A DNA stretch of 64,000 nucleotides from Niveispirillum irakense DSM 11586 (lineage in GTDB: Bacteria; Pseudomonadota; Alphaproteobacteria; Azospirillales; Azospirillaceae): contig NZ_AUCG01000016.1 of the NCBI RefSeq assembly GCF_000429645.1, positions 620,001 to 684,000 of the forward strand, written 5' to 3'. Below, one piece after another: positions 33,195 to 44,404 of the stretch (the stretch's first letter is position 1; each line of letters starts with the position of its first letter). Below the pieces are notes generated by a model that did not search any database, was not told the origin of the DNA, and was given only the letters and a program-made list of their open reading frames with translations. A program made the translations under genes and the position numbers.

Positions 33195-35564
33195 TCAGGC
33201 GTCCCCGCCCGCATTGCCCGGCAGGGGGACCGGAGGCACCGTAGTGCCACTGGCCATATGCAGCGTGCGCTGAGGATAGGGGATGGAGATCCCCTCCTGC
33301 TCGAACCGGCGACGCATGCGGCGGTTGAACTCACGCCCCACGCCCCATTGCTGGATGGGGCGTGTCTTGATACGCGCCCGGATCGTCACCGCATTTTCGC
33401 GGATGGCATCAACGCCCGCAATATCGATCGGATCCAGGATCACCGCGGCGAAATTGGGCTCCGACATCATCTCGGTACAGATTTCACGCAGGATGGCGAC
33501 GACGCGGTCCGTATCCTCCTTGAAGTCGATATTCACGTTGAAGACATAGAAGCTGAAATCCTTGGTCAGATTGGTGGCTGTGGTGATGGAACTGAACGGG
33601 ATCGTGTGGACAGACCCATCATAGTCGCGCAGCCGGATGGTGCGGATGGTGATCGCTTCCACCACCCCGCCCTTCTCGGCGACATTCACCACATCGCCGA
33701 CCGACAGCGTATCCTCGATCAACATGAACAGGCCGGTGATCACATCCTTCACCAGGGTCTGGGCCCCAAAACCGATGGCCAGACCAACCACGCCCGCGCC
33801 CGCCAGCAGCGGCGCAATGTTAATGCCCATTTCGGACAGCACGATCAGCCCGACCATGGTGATCATCAGGATCATCAGGGCGTTGCGGGCCAGCGGCAGC
33901 AATGTGCGCATGCGGGCACTGCGCTGGATGGCGGTGCCGCTTTCATCCTTGGCGTTCAGATAGCGGAAGATGGCACCACTGGCCATTTCCCACACAATCA
34001 GCGACACCGCCAGCACGATCAGGATGGTGATGGTGGATGCCGTCAGCCGCTGCCCGAAATCCGTATCGAACCAGCCCAGGGCATTGGCGCCCCAGGCCTG
34101 GAGCAGCAGCAGAATGGTGAATATCCACAATATCGTCAGCAGCAGACGCCGCAGAATGGGCAGATAGCGGTTGGCCCGCTGCTCCAGACCGGGGAACTGG
34201 ATCAGCAGATCCGGAGAAATGGCAAAGCCACGCCGCAGGCTGCTGTCGATCCCCTCCCCGATCAGGCGGGAACCGACCAGGATGGCGCCGGTGACCAGGG
34301 TAGCCCGCATCACAAAATTAAAGCCGTCGGCGATTTCCAGCACCCAGATGAAATAGATGGCGGACACATAGAGAATGGCCAGGATATGCCAGATATCGGC
34401 CAGCCGCCGCCGCACGGCCCGAACGGCAACACGGCGCTGCGCATGCGCATGGACGGTCCCAGCACCAGCAGGTGCGATGACGGGATTGTCCAGATCACTG
34501 CCATCGCTTTCCCCCGCCACCACGGCGCGCAGGGCATCATCCACCGGATCGACAGGGGGCTGCGGATCGGCAGGCCGGTCACCACGGATCCATTCCGCCA
34601 CCATGGTGCGGTTCTGCAGGATCAGCACCACCACCATGACCGTCACCACCAGCCCCAGCAGTTTCAGAAGCGCGGCATAAGGCTGCTGCGGCAGCCCCAG
34701 CACCAGCGCCGCCTGGGCGATGAAATAGCCATAGATGGCGACCATGACGATGCGCCGGACCCAGATCACCAGATAGTTCGCCGTTTCATCCGATACCTGC
34801 ACCAGCCGCAGATTGGCGGTGGAAGGTGACAGCAGGAACCGCGACACGGCCAGCACCCCCTGTACGATCAGGCTGGCATTCAGGATGGTGAGAGACGCCA
34901 GACGCACCGACCGCGGTGCTTCACTCAGGGACAGGACGCCATAACCGGCAATGGCGAAGGCGGCCATGGGCAACAGGTCGATCAGCAGCCGCAGGGTCAG
35001 CAGCGGGATCTTGGTCCACCAGTAATGGCCATTGCGCCGGCCCAGGGACTGGCGCGGCTGCGCCAGCAGCCGGCTGGTCACCCAATGGGCCAGGAAGCCC
35101 GCCGCGATAATGGCCACCAGATGCACGGCCAGACGCAGCCAGTTATTGCGGCGCGCCGGGTCGGATATCTGCTGCTCAGCCCAGCGCAAGGCGCGCGGCG
35201 TGTCGATAATGGCTTGGCTGGCGCCGGCGATCTGCTGGCTCAACCGCTCAATCCGGTCGGACAGGGTCGCCAGGAACCGGCTGCCGACACTACCGACGGG
35301 CGTCTCCTCCCGTTGCTGCTCCACCACCGTCAGCGCCTTCAACTGGGCCAACAGCGCGTCGCGTTTGGCCGGATCTTCCAGCGTGCGGACCAGATTTTCC
35401 ACCTGCTCGCGATCCACGCCCGCATCCTCTTTCGCGGCGGCGGCCGATGCCGGCACCATCTGGGCGCGAACGGGAGAAGCGAAGAAGAAGGTAGCGGCGA
35501 TCAACAGCAGGGCCAGCAGGCCGGGCAGCGCCCTGATAAGGGGCGGGCAGGCGAAGCGGTTCAT
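33195..35564 (-). CDS. Large MscS-family mechanosensitive channel
   Basis: A 789-residue protein with a signal peptide (cleavage near SPVRAQ) and an N-terminal periplasmic region. About ten membrane helices precede the MscS core near the C-terminus: AIGFGAQTLVKDVITGLFML, then EDTLSVGDVVNV and RLRDYDGSVHTIPFSSI. The vestibule domain contains NVNIDFKEDTDRV. Such large forms resemble E. coli YbiO/MscK-type channels that release solutes on osmotic downshift. An extra N-terminus from ATG 35585 (MPEKRR) is possible but lacks a ribosome site. The gene is convergent with recX. Confidence 0.9.
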   Translation of the reverse strand: MNRFACPPLIRALPGLLALLLIAATFFFASPVRAQMVPASAAAAKEDAGVDREQVENLVRTLEDPAKRDALLAQLKALTVVEQQREETPVGSVGSRFLATLSDRIERLSQQIAGASQAIIDTPRALRWAEQQISDPARRNNWLRLAVHLVAIIAAGFLAHWVTSRLLAQPRQSLGRRNGHYWWTKIPLLTLRLLIDLLPMAAFAIAGYGVLSLSEAPRSVRLASLTILNASLIVQGVLAVSRFLLSPSTANLRLVQVSDETANYLVIWVRRIVMVAIYGYFIAQAALVLGLPQQPYAALLKLLGLVVTVMVVVLILQNRTMVAEWIRGDRPADPQPPVDPVDDALRAVVAGESDGSDLDNPVIAPAGAGTVHAHAQRRVAVRAVRRRLADIWHILAILYVSAIYFIWVLEIADGFNFVMRATLVTGAILVGSRLIGEGIDSSLRRGFAISPDLLIQFPGLEQRANRYLPILRRLLLTILWIFTILLLLQAWGANALGWFDTDFGQRLTASTITILIVLAVSLIVWEMASGAIFRYLNAKDESGTAIQRSARMRTLLPLARNALMILMITMVGLIVLSEMGINIAPLLAGAGVVGLAIGFGAQTLVKDVITGLFMLIEDTLSVGDVVNVAEKGGVVEAITIRTIRLRDYDGSVHTIPFSSITTATNLTKDFSFYVFNVNIDFKEDTDRVVAILREICTEMMSEPNFAAVILDPIDIAGVDAIRENAVTIRARIKTRPIQQWGVGREFNRRMRRRFEQEGISIPYPQRTLHMASGTTVPPVPLPGNAGGDA

Positions 35565-35777
35565 GGCGCGGCGTTTCTCCGGCATCGGACGGGAAAGGGC
35601 GTCAGGCCACGATAGCGGCCCTACCCGGTAAAGCCAACCCACGGGGGTGGGGTCCTGTTCCCCGGTGCCTGACAGGCATGCGCATGGTGGGCCTGCATTA
35701 TCCGGCAATCCCTCGCCGGACGGCAGCGGGAACGCTATCTTGTCCCGCATCAGCATTCCAAACCCAACGGACCCACC

Positions 35778-36440
35778 ATGTCGCAGGATGATGGCCTGAT
35801 CCCCCCACCCAATGCCAAGCTGGTCGATCGTAAGGAGAAATGGGCCGAGGAGGGCCGGCTGATGACCGGTGCCGCCGCCCCGCGCGCCCAGCGCCTGCCC
35901 CCCGGCCAACGCGAGGTGAAGAACTGGCCCGTGCTGGATCTGGGCATCCAGCCGGAAATCCCCGTCGATCAGTGGGAACTGACTATTGATGGTCTGGTGG
36001 CCAACCCCTTGACCTGGGGCTGGACCGATTTCCGCACCCAGCCGCCCTTTACCGACATGTCGGATATCCATTGCGTCACCGCCTGGTCACGCTACGACAA
36101 TCATTGGGAAGGGGTGTCGGCGCGGCACATCCTGGATCTGGTAAAGCCGCTGCCCCAGGCGCAGCACATCATCTTCCATTCCTATGATGGCTACACCACC
36201 AATGTCGCCCTGTCGGTCTTTGATGATGCCGATGTGCTGCTGGCCCATAGCTGGGAAGGCAAGCCGATCACAGTGGAACATGGCGGCCCGGTCCGGGTGA
36301 TCATCCCGAAATTCTATTTCTGGAAATCAGCCAAATGGATCAAGCGCATCGAGTTTGTCGATGCTGACCGCCCCGGTTTCTGGGAAGAGCGCGGCTACCA
36401 TAATGAAGGCGACCCCTGGACCGAGCAGCGTTATAGCTGA
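35778..36440 (+). CDS. Sulfite-oxidase-fold molybdopterin oxidoreductase
   Basis: A 220-residue single-domain protein of the oxidoreductase molybdopterin-binding family. The Mo-ligand cysteine lies in SDIHCVTAWSRYDNHWEG (about residue 99), and the region EHGGPVRVIIPKFYFWKSAKW is typical of the fold. It lacks a Tat signal, haem domain and dimerisation domain, so unlike YedY it seems cytoplasmic; its partner and substrate are unknown. The opposite MscS gene starts 213 nt away, leaving room for divergent promoters. The ribosome site is weak (CCCACC). Confidence 0.88.
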   Translation: MSQDDGLIPPPNAKLVDRKEKWAEEGRLMTGAAAPRAQRLPPGQREVKNWPVLDLGIQPEIPVDQWELTIDGLVANPLTWGWTDFRTQPPFTDMSDIHCVTAWSRYDNHWEGVSARHILDLVKPLPQAQHIIFHSYDGYTTNVALSVFDDADVLLAHSWEGKPITVEHGGPVRVIIPKFYFWKSAKWIKRIEFVDADRPGFWEERGYHNEGDPWTEQRYS

Positions 36441-36466
36441 CGGCTAGCGCGGATTGTGGCCGGGGA

Positions 36467-37096
36467 TCAGCCCCCGGCCAGGTCGGCCAGCGTCTTGGAC
36501 ATGGAAAAGACGGCAAGGCTGATCGTCAGATCCAGCAGCACCATCGCGCTGGCCAGCAGCCCGCCGCATGCCAGCGCCTGGCGCACAACGAACCAGCCAT
36601 AAAACACGGTCCAGATCATCGCGCAGAACAGCAGTAAGCCCGCCGCCGGGGGCATGGCCTCCCCCTCCGCGCCCAAGGCGCGGGCCAGAAGCAGGGCGGT
36701 GCCATAGAAAATGGCGGAGATGACGCCCGACCAGTTGGACGCCATGACAAAGCGACCAATCCTGTTGCCATAACCAAATGCCTGGGCCAGACGGCAAGCT
36801 GCCAGCAAGCTGGCAGCCACAGTCAAAACCGTACGCACGGCATCCTGCAGGATGAATAAAGGCAGGTCCACCTGTTCAAGACCCTTGTCCCCCATCAGCA
36901 GGGACAAGATCAATCCCGCCGGGATGATGAAGAAATAGGCGTTGAAACTGTGCCAGAGGGCGACATCACTCTCGTCCCGGAACTCCTCCACCCCACCCCG
37001 ATCCAGGCGAAACAGGCGCCACGCGCCGCGCAGGCCGCGCGCCGTCAGACTGGCCCCTGACGGACCGGGTTGCGGGGTCTCAGGATGGTCGCTCAT
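36467..37096 (-). CDS. Predicted inner-membrane protein
   Basis: The 209-residue protein has a hydrophilic N-terminus of about 50 residues (with [20 protein letters not shown]) and five hydrophobic segments (about 54-70, 83-100, 117-140, 149-167 and 176-197). I do not recognise a functional motif; it resembles Yip1-like or uncharacterised alphaproteobacterial membrane proteins found beside dapE. It overlaps the dapE stop by 4 nt (ATGA), so it is translated with dapE. Confidence 0.75.
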   Translation of the reverse strand: MSDHPETPQPGPSGASLTARGLRGAWRLFRLDRGGVEEFRDESDVALWHSFNAYFFIIPAGLILSLLMGDKGLEQVDLPLFILQDAVRTVLTVAASLLAACRLAQAFGYGNRIGRFVMASNWSGVISAIFYGTALLLARALGAEGEAMPPAAGLLLFCAMIWTVFYGWFVVRQALACGGLLASAMVLLDLTISLAVFSMSKTLADLAGG

Positions 37097-38247
37097 GCCG
37101 CCGGCTTGCCGAAAAAGTCTGACAGGATGCGATCATAGATCGCCGTCAGTGACAGGATATCGGACAGGGCGACATTTTCATCCACCTTATGCATGGTGGC
37201 GCCGACCAGACCAAACTCCACCACCGGGCAATGGTCCTTGATGAACCGGGCATCGGACGTGCCGCCGCTGGTGGACAATTCCGGCTCCCGCCCCGTCACG
37301 GCCTGTATGGCACCGGCCACGGTTTTCACCAGCGGGCCGGGCGGGGTGAGAAAGGCAACGCCGCTGACCTGCATCTTCAGGTCCCAGGTGCCGCCCACCT
37401 CTTCCAGCACATCACGGATATGGGCTTCCAGACTGTCCGGCGTATGCAGATCGTTGAAGCGGATGTTGAATTTGGCCGTGCCCTTGGCCGGGATCACATT
37501 GCTGGCCGGGTTGCCGACATCAATGGTGGTCAGGGCCAGGGTGCTGGGCTGAAAATGGGCCGTGCCCTCATCCAGCGGGCTTTGGGTCAAGAGGGTCAGC
37601 GCCTCTGTCAGACGGGGCAGCGGGTTGTCGGCCAGATGCGGATAGGCCACATGACCCTGGGCGCCATAGGCGGTCAGGGTGGCGGTGACGGAGCCGCGAC
37701 GGCCGATCTTGATCATATCGCCCATGGCGCGGGGATTGGTCGGCTCCCCCACCACACAGGCATCCATCACCTCTCCCTGCTGGCGCATCCAGTCCAATAC
37801 CTTGCGGGTGCCATTGATGGACGGGCCTTCCTCATCCCCCGTGATCAACAGGGAAATGGAGCCATCGGGCATACCGTTGCGATCCAGGAATGACCTGACG
37901 GCGGCAACGAAGCAGGCAATGGCCCCCTTCATGTCGGACGTGCCGCGACCGTAAAGTTTACCGTCGATAATTTCGGCACCGAAAGGATCAACGCTCCAGC
38001 CGGCGCGGTCCCCCGTCGGCACCACGTCGGTATGGCCGGCGAAGCAGAAATGGGGGCTGGCCGTGCCCAGACGGGCATAGAGATTATCCACCGGATCGGT
38101 GCCCGCCTCCTCAAACCGCAGCCGGGTGCAGGTAAATCCCATAGCGGTCAATTCCCGTTCCAGCACACCCAGCGCCCCTGCATCCGCCGGGGTGACGCTG
38201 GGGCAACGGATCAGGTCCTGGGTAAGGGCGATGGGATCGATAGGCAT
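37093..38247 (-). CDS. dapE: Succinyl-diaminopimelate desuccinylase
   Basis: The 384-residue M20-family metallohydrolase removes succinate from N-succinyl-LL-diaminopimelate in lysine and peptidoglycan synthesis. Zinc ligands and catalytic residues are visible in [27 protein letters not shown], and [17 protein letters not shown]; a late histidine occurs in MHKVDENV. Length and start are standard for DapE. The downstream membrane protein gene overlaps. dapD lies upstream on the same strand but is separated by 282 nt with a large inverted repeat, so the two may be transcribed separately. Confidence 0.95.
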   Translation of the reverse strand: MPIDPIALTQDLIRCPSVTPADAGALGVLERELTAMGFTCTRLRFEEAGTDPVDNLYARLGTASPHFCFAGHTDVVPTGDRAGWSVDPFGAEIIDGKLYGRGTSDMKGAIACFVAAVRSFLDRNGMPDGSISLLITGDEEGPSINGTRKVLDWMRQQGEVMDACVVGEPTNPRAMGDMIKIGRRGSVTATLTAYGAQGHVAYPHLADNPLPRLTEALTLLTQSPLDEGTAHFQPSTLALTTIDVGNPASNVIPAKGTAKFNIRFNDLHTPDSLEAHIRDVLEEVGGTWDLKMQVSGVAFLTPPGPLVKTVAGAIQAVTGREPELSTSGGTSDARFIKDHCPVVEFGLVGATMHKVDENVALSDILSLTAIYDRILSDFFGKPAA

Positions 38248-38320
38248 AGGGACGGCTCGGGGGTTGGGAAACTGAACAAGGGGTCGATAAGCTTAAGCTT
38301 GCGTCCGTCAACGTTTCTCT

Positions 38321-38406
38321 ACCGTCACCCCGGCGAAGGCCGGGGTCCAGATTGACAGGCACATTGCTCTACGAAACTGGACCCCGGCCTTCGCCGGGGT
38401 GACGGT
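38321..38406. repeat. Perfect 30-bp inverted repeat between dapD and dapE
   Basis: The arms are 38321-38350 and 38377-38406, exactly complementary over 30 bp, with a 26-nt spacer. The core CCCCGGCGAAGGCCGGGG is itself palindromic. The arrangement matches a common alphaproteobacterial intergenic repeat built around GTCACCCCGGCGAAGGCC. It may serve as a transcription terminator or mRNA-stability hairpin. The rest of 38248-38529 has no gene. Confidence 0.85.
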
Positions 38407-38529
38407 TGTGGAGGAGTAGCGCCCGCAAACGCCGGAAAGCAATTCCAGACGATTATTGGCAAGCCATCCCCGCTTTCATGAACGCAGCCGAAGGGCCCAG
38501 CGTCACCGCCCTGCCCTTCGTCACATCGC

Positions 38530-39372
38530 TCAATCGCGCAGCAGGTCGTTGATGCTGGTCTTGGAACGGGTTTGGGCATCCACGCGCTTCACGATCACGG
38601 CGCAGGACAGGCTGGGGCCGGGCGTGCCATCGGGCAGCGGCTTGCCGGCCAGGCTGCCGGGCACAACGACGGAATAGGCCGGCACGCGGCCCACAAACAC
38701 TTCACCCGTGGTGCGGTCGATGATCTTGGTGGTGGCGGAGATAAAGACGCCCATGGACAGGACAGCGCCCTGTTCGACGATCACGCCTTCCACCACTTCC
38801 GACCGGGCGCCGATGAAGCAATCATCCTCGATGATCACCGGGCCGGCCTGCAGGGGCTCCAGCACGCCACCAATGCCCACGCCGCCGGACAGATGCACAT
38901 TCTTGCCAATCTGGGCGCAAGAACCAACGGTGGCCCAGGTATCCACCATCGTGCCCTTGTCCACGAAGGCGCCGACATTGACGAAGCTGGGCATCAGCAC
39001 CACGCCCGGTGCCACATAGGCGCTGCGGCGCACGACGCTGCCCGGCACGGCGCGGAAGCCGGCCTGACGCCAGGTCGCCTCATCCCAGCCGACAAACTTG
39101 GACGGCACCTTGTCCCACCAGGTGGCCCCGCCGGGGCCGCCTTCGATGACGCTATTGTCATTCAGGCGGAAGGACAGCAGCACCGCCTTTTTCAGCCACT
39201 GGTTCACCACCCAGGTGCCGTCGATCTTTTCCGCCACGCGGGCCTCGCCCTTGTCCAGCAGGGACAGGGCCGTCTCCACCGCGTCGCGGACGTCACCCTT
39301 GGTGCTGAAGCCCAGACCGTCGCGGTTGTCCCAGGCGGTGTCGATGGTGCGGGAAAGATCGGCGTGGCTCAT
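38530..39372 (-). CDS. dapD: Tetrahydrodipicolinate N-succinyltransferase
   Basis: The 280-residue left-handed beta-helix acyltransferase transfers succinyl from succinyl-CoA to tetrahydrodipicolinate, two steps before dapE. Hexapeptide repeats are clear (for example [20 protein letters not shown], then [20 protein letters not shown] and [20 protein letters not shown]). The N-terminal helical part starts at [17 protein letters not shown]. An upstream in-frame ATG at 39420 lies in the dnaJ terminator and is excluded. Confidence 0.96.
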   Translation of the reverse strand: MSHADLSRTIDTAWDNRDGLGFSTKGDVRDAVETALSLLDKGEARVAEKIDGTWVVNQWLKKAVLLSFRLNDNSVIEGGPGGATWWDKVPSKFVGWDEATWRQAGFRAVPGSVVRRSAYVAPGVVLMPSFVNVGAFVDKGTMVDTWATVGSCAQIGKNVHLSGGVGIGGVLEPLQAGPVIIEDDCFIGARSEVVEGVIVEQGAVLSMGVFISATTKIIDRTTGEVFVGRVPAYSVVVPGSLAGKPLPDGTPGPSLSCAVIVKRVDAQTRSKTSINDLLRD

Positions 39373-39399
39373 GATTCCAAAAATCCGGCTGATGGGGAC

Positions 39400-39434
39400 A
39401 AAAAAATAGCGCCCGGACAATGGGTGCCGGGCGC
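39400..39434 (-). terminator. Rho-independent terminator of dnaKJ
   Basis: Arms GCGCCCGG (39409-39416) and CCGGGCGC (39427-39434) are followed on the minus strand by TA and a run of seven T (39406-39400). It lies 59 nt after the dnaJ stop and cuts dnaKJ off from dapD. Confidence 0.9.
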
Positions 39435-39492
39435 CTGCCTGTCAACGCGCAAGGGGGGCCAAGGTGCTATGCCCCGGCCCCCTGCCCGACTG

Positions 39493-40632
39493 TCAGTCCT
39501 TCAGGTCGGCCCAGAGTTCCTTGACCTTGGCGAAGAAGCCTTCCGATTCCGGGTTCTGGCCCGTGCCGGCATCCGCTTCCTTGTTGAATTCACGCAGCAA
39601 TTCCTGCTGACGCTTGGTCAGGTTCACCGGCGTTTCCACTACGACCTGGATATACATGTCGCCCCGCGCCGGGCTGCGCAAAACGCTCATCCCCTTGCTT
39701 TTCAGGCGGAACTGGTGGCCCGTCTGGGTGCCGGCGGGAACGTTGATCTTGGCGCGCGTGCCTTCCACCGTCGGCACCTCGATCGTGCCGCCCAAGGCTG
39801 CCGTGGTCATCGGGATCGGCACCCGGCAATGCAGGTTGGCCCCGTCGCGCTGGAAGAAGCGGTGGGGGGCGATCGACAGGAAAATATAAAGATCGCCGGG
39901 GCTGCCACCCCGCAGACCCGCCTCGCCCTCACCGGCCAGACGGATGCGGGTGCCATCTTCCACGCCCGCCGGGATATTGACCTGCAGGGTCTTTTCCTTG
40001 CGCACCCGGCCCTGGCCGCCACAATGGCGGCAGGGATCCTTGATCACCCGGCCAGCGCCGCCACAGGTGGGGCAGGCACGCTCGATGGTGAAAAAGCCCT
40101 GCTGGGCGCGTACCTTGCCGCTGCCGCTACAGGTGGTGCAGGTGGTCGGGCTGCTGCCATTCTCCGCGCCGGACCCACCGCAGGGATCGCACATCACGCT
40201 GGTGGGCACGCGCACCTGGGTGGTGCTGCCCTTGAAGGCATCTTCCAGCGAGATTTCCAGGTTGTAGCGCAGGTCGGCACCGCGATTATTCGCCTGCCCC
40301 CCACGACCACGGCCCATGAACTCGCCGAACATCTCGTCGAAAATATCCGCGAAACCGCCGCCGAAATCGAACCCGCCAGCGCCAGCCCCCGGACGACCAC
40401 CGCCATTTTCAAAGGCAGCATGGCCGAAACGGTCATAAGCGGCGCGCTTCTGTTCGTCCTTCAGGCAGTCATAGGCTTCGCTGACTTCCTTGAATTTCTG
40501 TTCCGCAGCCTTGTCACCCTGATTGCGGTCAGGGTGGTACTGCATGGCCAGCTTGCGATAGGCTTTTTTCAGATCGTCCGCGCTGGCGGATTTGGTGACG
40601 CCGAGAACGTCGTAATAATCACGCTTGGACAT
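39493..40632 (-). CDS. dnaJ: Chaperone DnaJ
   Basis: The 379-residue co-chaperone stimulates the DnaK ATPase and binds unfolded substrates. The J domain has HPD at 33-35. The Gly/Phe region (about 73-105) ends in a [12 protein letters not shown] segment, and four zinc-finger repeats are present: [24 protein letters not shown] and CRHCGGQG. The C-terminal substrate domain follows. The start [11 protein letters not shown] at 40632 is standard. It is downstream of dnaK with a 195-nt gap holding a hairpin, and a strong terminator follows. Confidence 0.97.
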   Translation of the reverse strand: MSKRDYYDVLGVTKSASADDLKKAYRKLAMQYHPDRNQGDKAAEQKFKEVSEAYDCLKDEQKRAAYDRFGHAAFENGGGRPGAGAGGFDFGGGFADIFDEMFGEFMGRGRGGQANNRGADLRYNLEISLEDAFKGSTTQVRVPTSVMCDPCGGSGAENGSSPTTCTTCSGSGKVRAQQGFFTIERACPTCGGAGRVIKDPCRHCGGQGRVRKEKTLQVNIPAGVEDGTRIRLAGEGEAGLRGGSPGDLYIFLSIAPHRFFQRDGANLHCRVPIPMTTAALGGTIEVPTVEGTRAKINVPAGTQTGHQFRLKSKGMSVLRSPARGDMYIQVVVETPVNLTKRQQELLREFNKEADAGTGQNPESEGFFAKVKELWADLKD

Positions 40633-40742
40633 GGCGGCTTCTAGCCCCTTCGCATCCGGTCCGGCCGCCCTCCAGAGGCACGGCTGCCGGTTTCCGCAAA
40701 ATAATCCACAACATCTGGCATGGCCGGCCCCATCATGCAACA

Positions 40743-40772
40743 GGCCCGCCCGGAAACCTTTCCGGACGGGCC
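40743..40772 (-). terminator. Hairpin between dnaK and dnaJ
   Basis: Arms 40743-40756 (GGCCCGCCCGGAAA) and 40759-40772 (TTTCCGGACGGGCC) pair along 14 positions; the single mismatch becomes a G-U pair on the minus-strand RNA. There is no T-tract, so it is more likely a stability or partial-termination element that sets the dnaK:dnaJ ratio than a full stop. Confidence 0.55.
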
Positions 40773-40827
40773 CGCGCATCAATCAGCAACCGGCGGTCCC
40801 GCCCCCAAACAGGGGGAAGGGCTGGGA

Positions 40828-42756
<1,929 letters not shown>

Positions 42757-42841
42757 GACGACCTCTCGTTTCCGGCAGATCACCCGCAGCCCAATATGCT
42801 TGGCACCGCAGGGGCGATCCCCATGGGTTTTGCTGATCCAT

Positions 42842-42928
42842 ATATAGCCGGCCTGCTGCCGGCCCCAAGGGCAGAAACCTCTGCCCCCAACGCAGACCAG
42901 ATATAGGCACCTCCGGCCCTGGCTGCAA
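42842..42928 (-). promoter_or_regulatory. Two tandem dnaK promoter candidates (one sigma-32-like)
   Basis: Proximal: minus-strand CTTGGG (42869-42864), 16 nt, CTATAT (42847-42842), close to the alphaproteobacterial heat-shock pattern CTTG...C-T-A-T-A-T. Distal: TTGCAG (42928-42923), 16 nt, CTATAT (42906-42901). The leader from the proximal site would be about 80 nt. Promoter use is inferred. Confidence 0.5.
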
Positions 42929-43118
42929 CTGGCAAACCCCCGCATCCTTTTTGTGACCGGCGGAACCATCCCGGTTTCAGCGTCAACATAATACGCAGGT
43001 ATGCTGCGACGTCGTCGGTTGCATTTATCAACATAACCATTTGGATATAAGTAATGACCTTGCTGCATTCGATCTGTATGTCAGAGCACAACCAGCGTTT
43101 GCCGCCCATCTTTCAGTA

Positions 43119-43226
43119 ATCAATGATTGATCTATTATGAGACACGAAATATTAATGCGTTTATGTCTCCCAAATGGCCGGAATAATGTGTATTATTGCC
43201 GCCACAAGGGCTAACCGAAAGGTTAG
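43119..43226 (+). promoter_or_regulatory. AT-rich control region with three short palindromes
   Basis: The gap 42757-43249 carries the dnaK promoters on its left. The right part is AT-rich and holds ATCAAT-G-ATTGAT (43119-43131), AATAAT-GTGT-ATTATT (43182-43197) and a CTAACC-GAAA-GGTTAG hairpin with a GNRA-type loop (43211-43226). They lie within 130 nt before the small gene at 43250 and could be operators or a structured leader. Confidence 0.4.
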
Positions 43227-43249
43227 GGTCAACGCGGGGGCGAAGTACC

Positions 43250-43507
43250 ATGACCTATTCAAGCAAGAATGCTGAAATAGACGATGGCCTGATGCAGACG
43301 GCTGGCGGAGAGCGGGAGGTGGCCATTGCCATCAAGCGCTGCCTGGAAAGTCTGGTTCAGGACGCCAAACGGTCCCATATGGGTGATCTGGCCGAGTTTC
43401 TGGCCCTGGCGGCCCTGGCGGCTGAAGATGCGGCCCGCGCCGCCTCGGCCCCGGTCAACAGCCATTTCGGCGACCTGCGCAGCCGCAAGGCTGTCGGCTC
43501 CTGCTGA
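43250..43507 (+). CDS. Small hypothetical protein, mostly helical
   Basis: The 85-residue protein starts at ATG 43250 after a GGGGGCGAAG stretch. It is predicted helical and Ala-rich in its second half (LAEFLALAALAAEDAARAAS), with no signal peptide, membrane helix or known motif. A polar N-terminus (MTYSSKNAEIDDGLMQ) precedes a helix ending VQDAKRSHMGDL. The dense cis-elements ahead of it suggest tight control. It is followed by a hairpin at 43522-43553. The function is unknown. Confidence 0.65.
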   Translation: MTYSSKNAEIDDGLMQTAGGEREVAIAIKRCLESLVQDAKRSHMGDLAEFLALAALAAEDAARAASAPVNSHFGDLRSRKAVGSC

Positions 43508-43521
43508 TCCGCTTACAGGAC

Positions 43522-43553
43522 GGGATGGCCGGCGTTCAGCAGCGGGCCATCCC
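43522..43553. terminator. Hairpin after the small gene
   Basis: Arms GGGATGGCC (43522-43530) and GGCCATCCC (43545-43553) match perfectly over 9 bp. No T-run follows directly, so it is a probable Rho-assisted or bidirectional terminator between convergent units. Confidence 0.55.
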
Positions 43554-43594
43554 GCCGCATTATAGTTTTATCGTAATAACCCCGCGTCCCCGCA

Positions 43595-43810
43595 TCAATG
43601 CAGGGTGACCTGCCCTATCCAGGCGGAAACGATATCCTCCGCCTTGGGGGGCGACGCTTCGGGATGGTGCCAGCGATAGACTGTCAAGGCCGCGTCCAGG
43701 CAGTGGCTGTCGGGCGCGCCACTGGCCTGCATTTCCCGGTAGGCCCGTGTCACCGCCAGGCGGCAGCAATCGCGACCGCCGCCACCATCCCCTGCCCGGT
43801 CATGGCACAT
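43595..43810 (-). CDS. Small hypothetical protein downstream of fur
   Basis: A 71-residue protein with three cysteines (MCHDRAGD, GRDCCRLAVT and DSHCLDAAL make four counting the adjacent pair) and an HHPEASPPKAEDI segment. It starts 6 nt after the fur stop and is almost certainly cotranscribed. The alternating Cys/His character might suggest metal binding, but no known finger is formed, and I do not recognise a family. The helical middle (ALTVYRWHH) and conserved-looking end (VSAWIGQVTLH) look like a folded domain. Confidence 0.6.
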   Translation of the reverse strand: MCHDRAGDGGGGRDCCRLAVTRAYREMQASGAPDSHCLDAALTVYRWHHPEASPPKAEDIVSAWIGQVTLH

Positions 43811-43816
43811 GATGGA

Positions 43817-44272
43817 TCAAACCTTGGGGAAACTGGTGATATTGGCCGTGGGCAGGGAGCTGACGCGATCCTTGCGCACGCCGTAAAGTTCCAGCCGGTG
43901 ACCGATCAGCTTATAGCCCAGCTCGTCGGCGATCTTTTCCTTGATCAGCTCCAGCTCCTCGCTGGAAAATTCCACCACGGCGCCGGTCTGCACATCGATC
44001 AGGTGGTGGTGATGTTCGTCGCGCGCTTCCTCGTAGCGGGCGCGACCGTCACCGAAATCCAGACGCTCGATCACATTCGCCTCTTCAAACAGACGCATGG
44101 TGCGATAGACCGTGGCGATGGAGATATGCGGATCGATCTCGATGGCCCGCCGGTATACCTGCTCCACATCCGGGTGGTCCTGGCTGTCCGACAGGACGCG
44201 GCTGATGACGCGGCGCTGCTCGGTCATCTTCAAGCCCTTTTGGACGCAAAGCTGTTCAAGGCGGGAAGGCAT
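43817..44272 (-). CDS. fur: Fur-family metalloregulator
   Basis: The 151-residue regulator has the Fur winged helix (GLKMTEQRRVISRVL, then DPHISIATVYRTMRLFEE) and a metal site with HHHHL (87-91), H33 and E81. It has only one cysteine (C9) and lacks both CXXC structural zinc pairs, as usual for the alphaproteobacterial Fur/Mur group, which answers to manganese or iron. Irr is less likely because its haem regulatory motif is absent. The target feoAB operon lies in this window but shows no certain binding site. A small gene is cotranscribed downstream. Confidence 0.9.
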   Translation of the reverse strand: MPSRLEQLCVQKGLKMTEQRRVISRVLSDSQDHPDVEQVYRRAIEIDPHISIATVYRTMRLFEEANVIERLDFGDGRARYEEARDEHHHHLIDVQTGAVVEFSSEELELIKEKIADELGYKLIGHRLELYGVRKDRVSSLPTANITSFPKV

Positions 44273-44404
44273 GTCGGTCGGCTCCGGAAAATGGTCAGCG
44301 GCGAATTATTGGCCCAGCATATGGACGCCAACTTACATCAAAGGGAAGGGAGAGGCGGCAAAAATTTGCAGCCCCTGGCGACCGGATATCCTTTATGGCG
44401 CCAA

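Noticed and set aside
38248-38529. CRISPR-like repeat pair in the dapD-dapE gap
   Set aside because: The two matching segments are inverted, not direct, and there are only two; this is a palindromic element.
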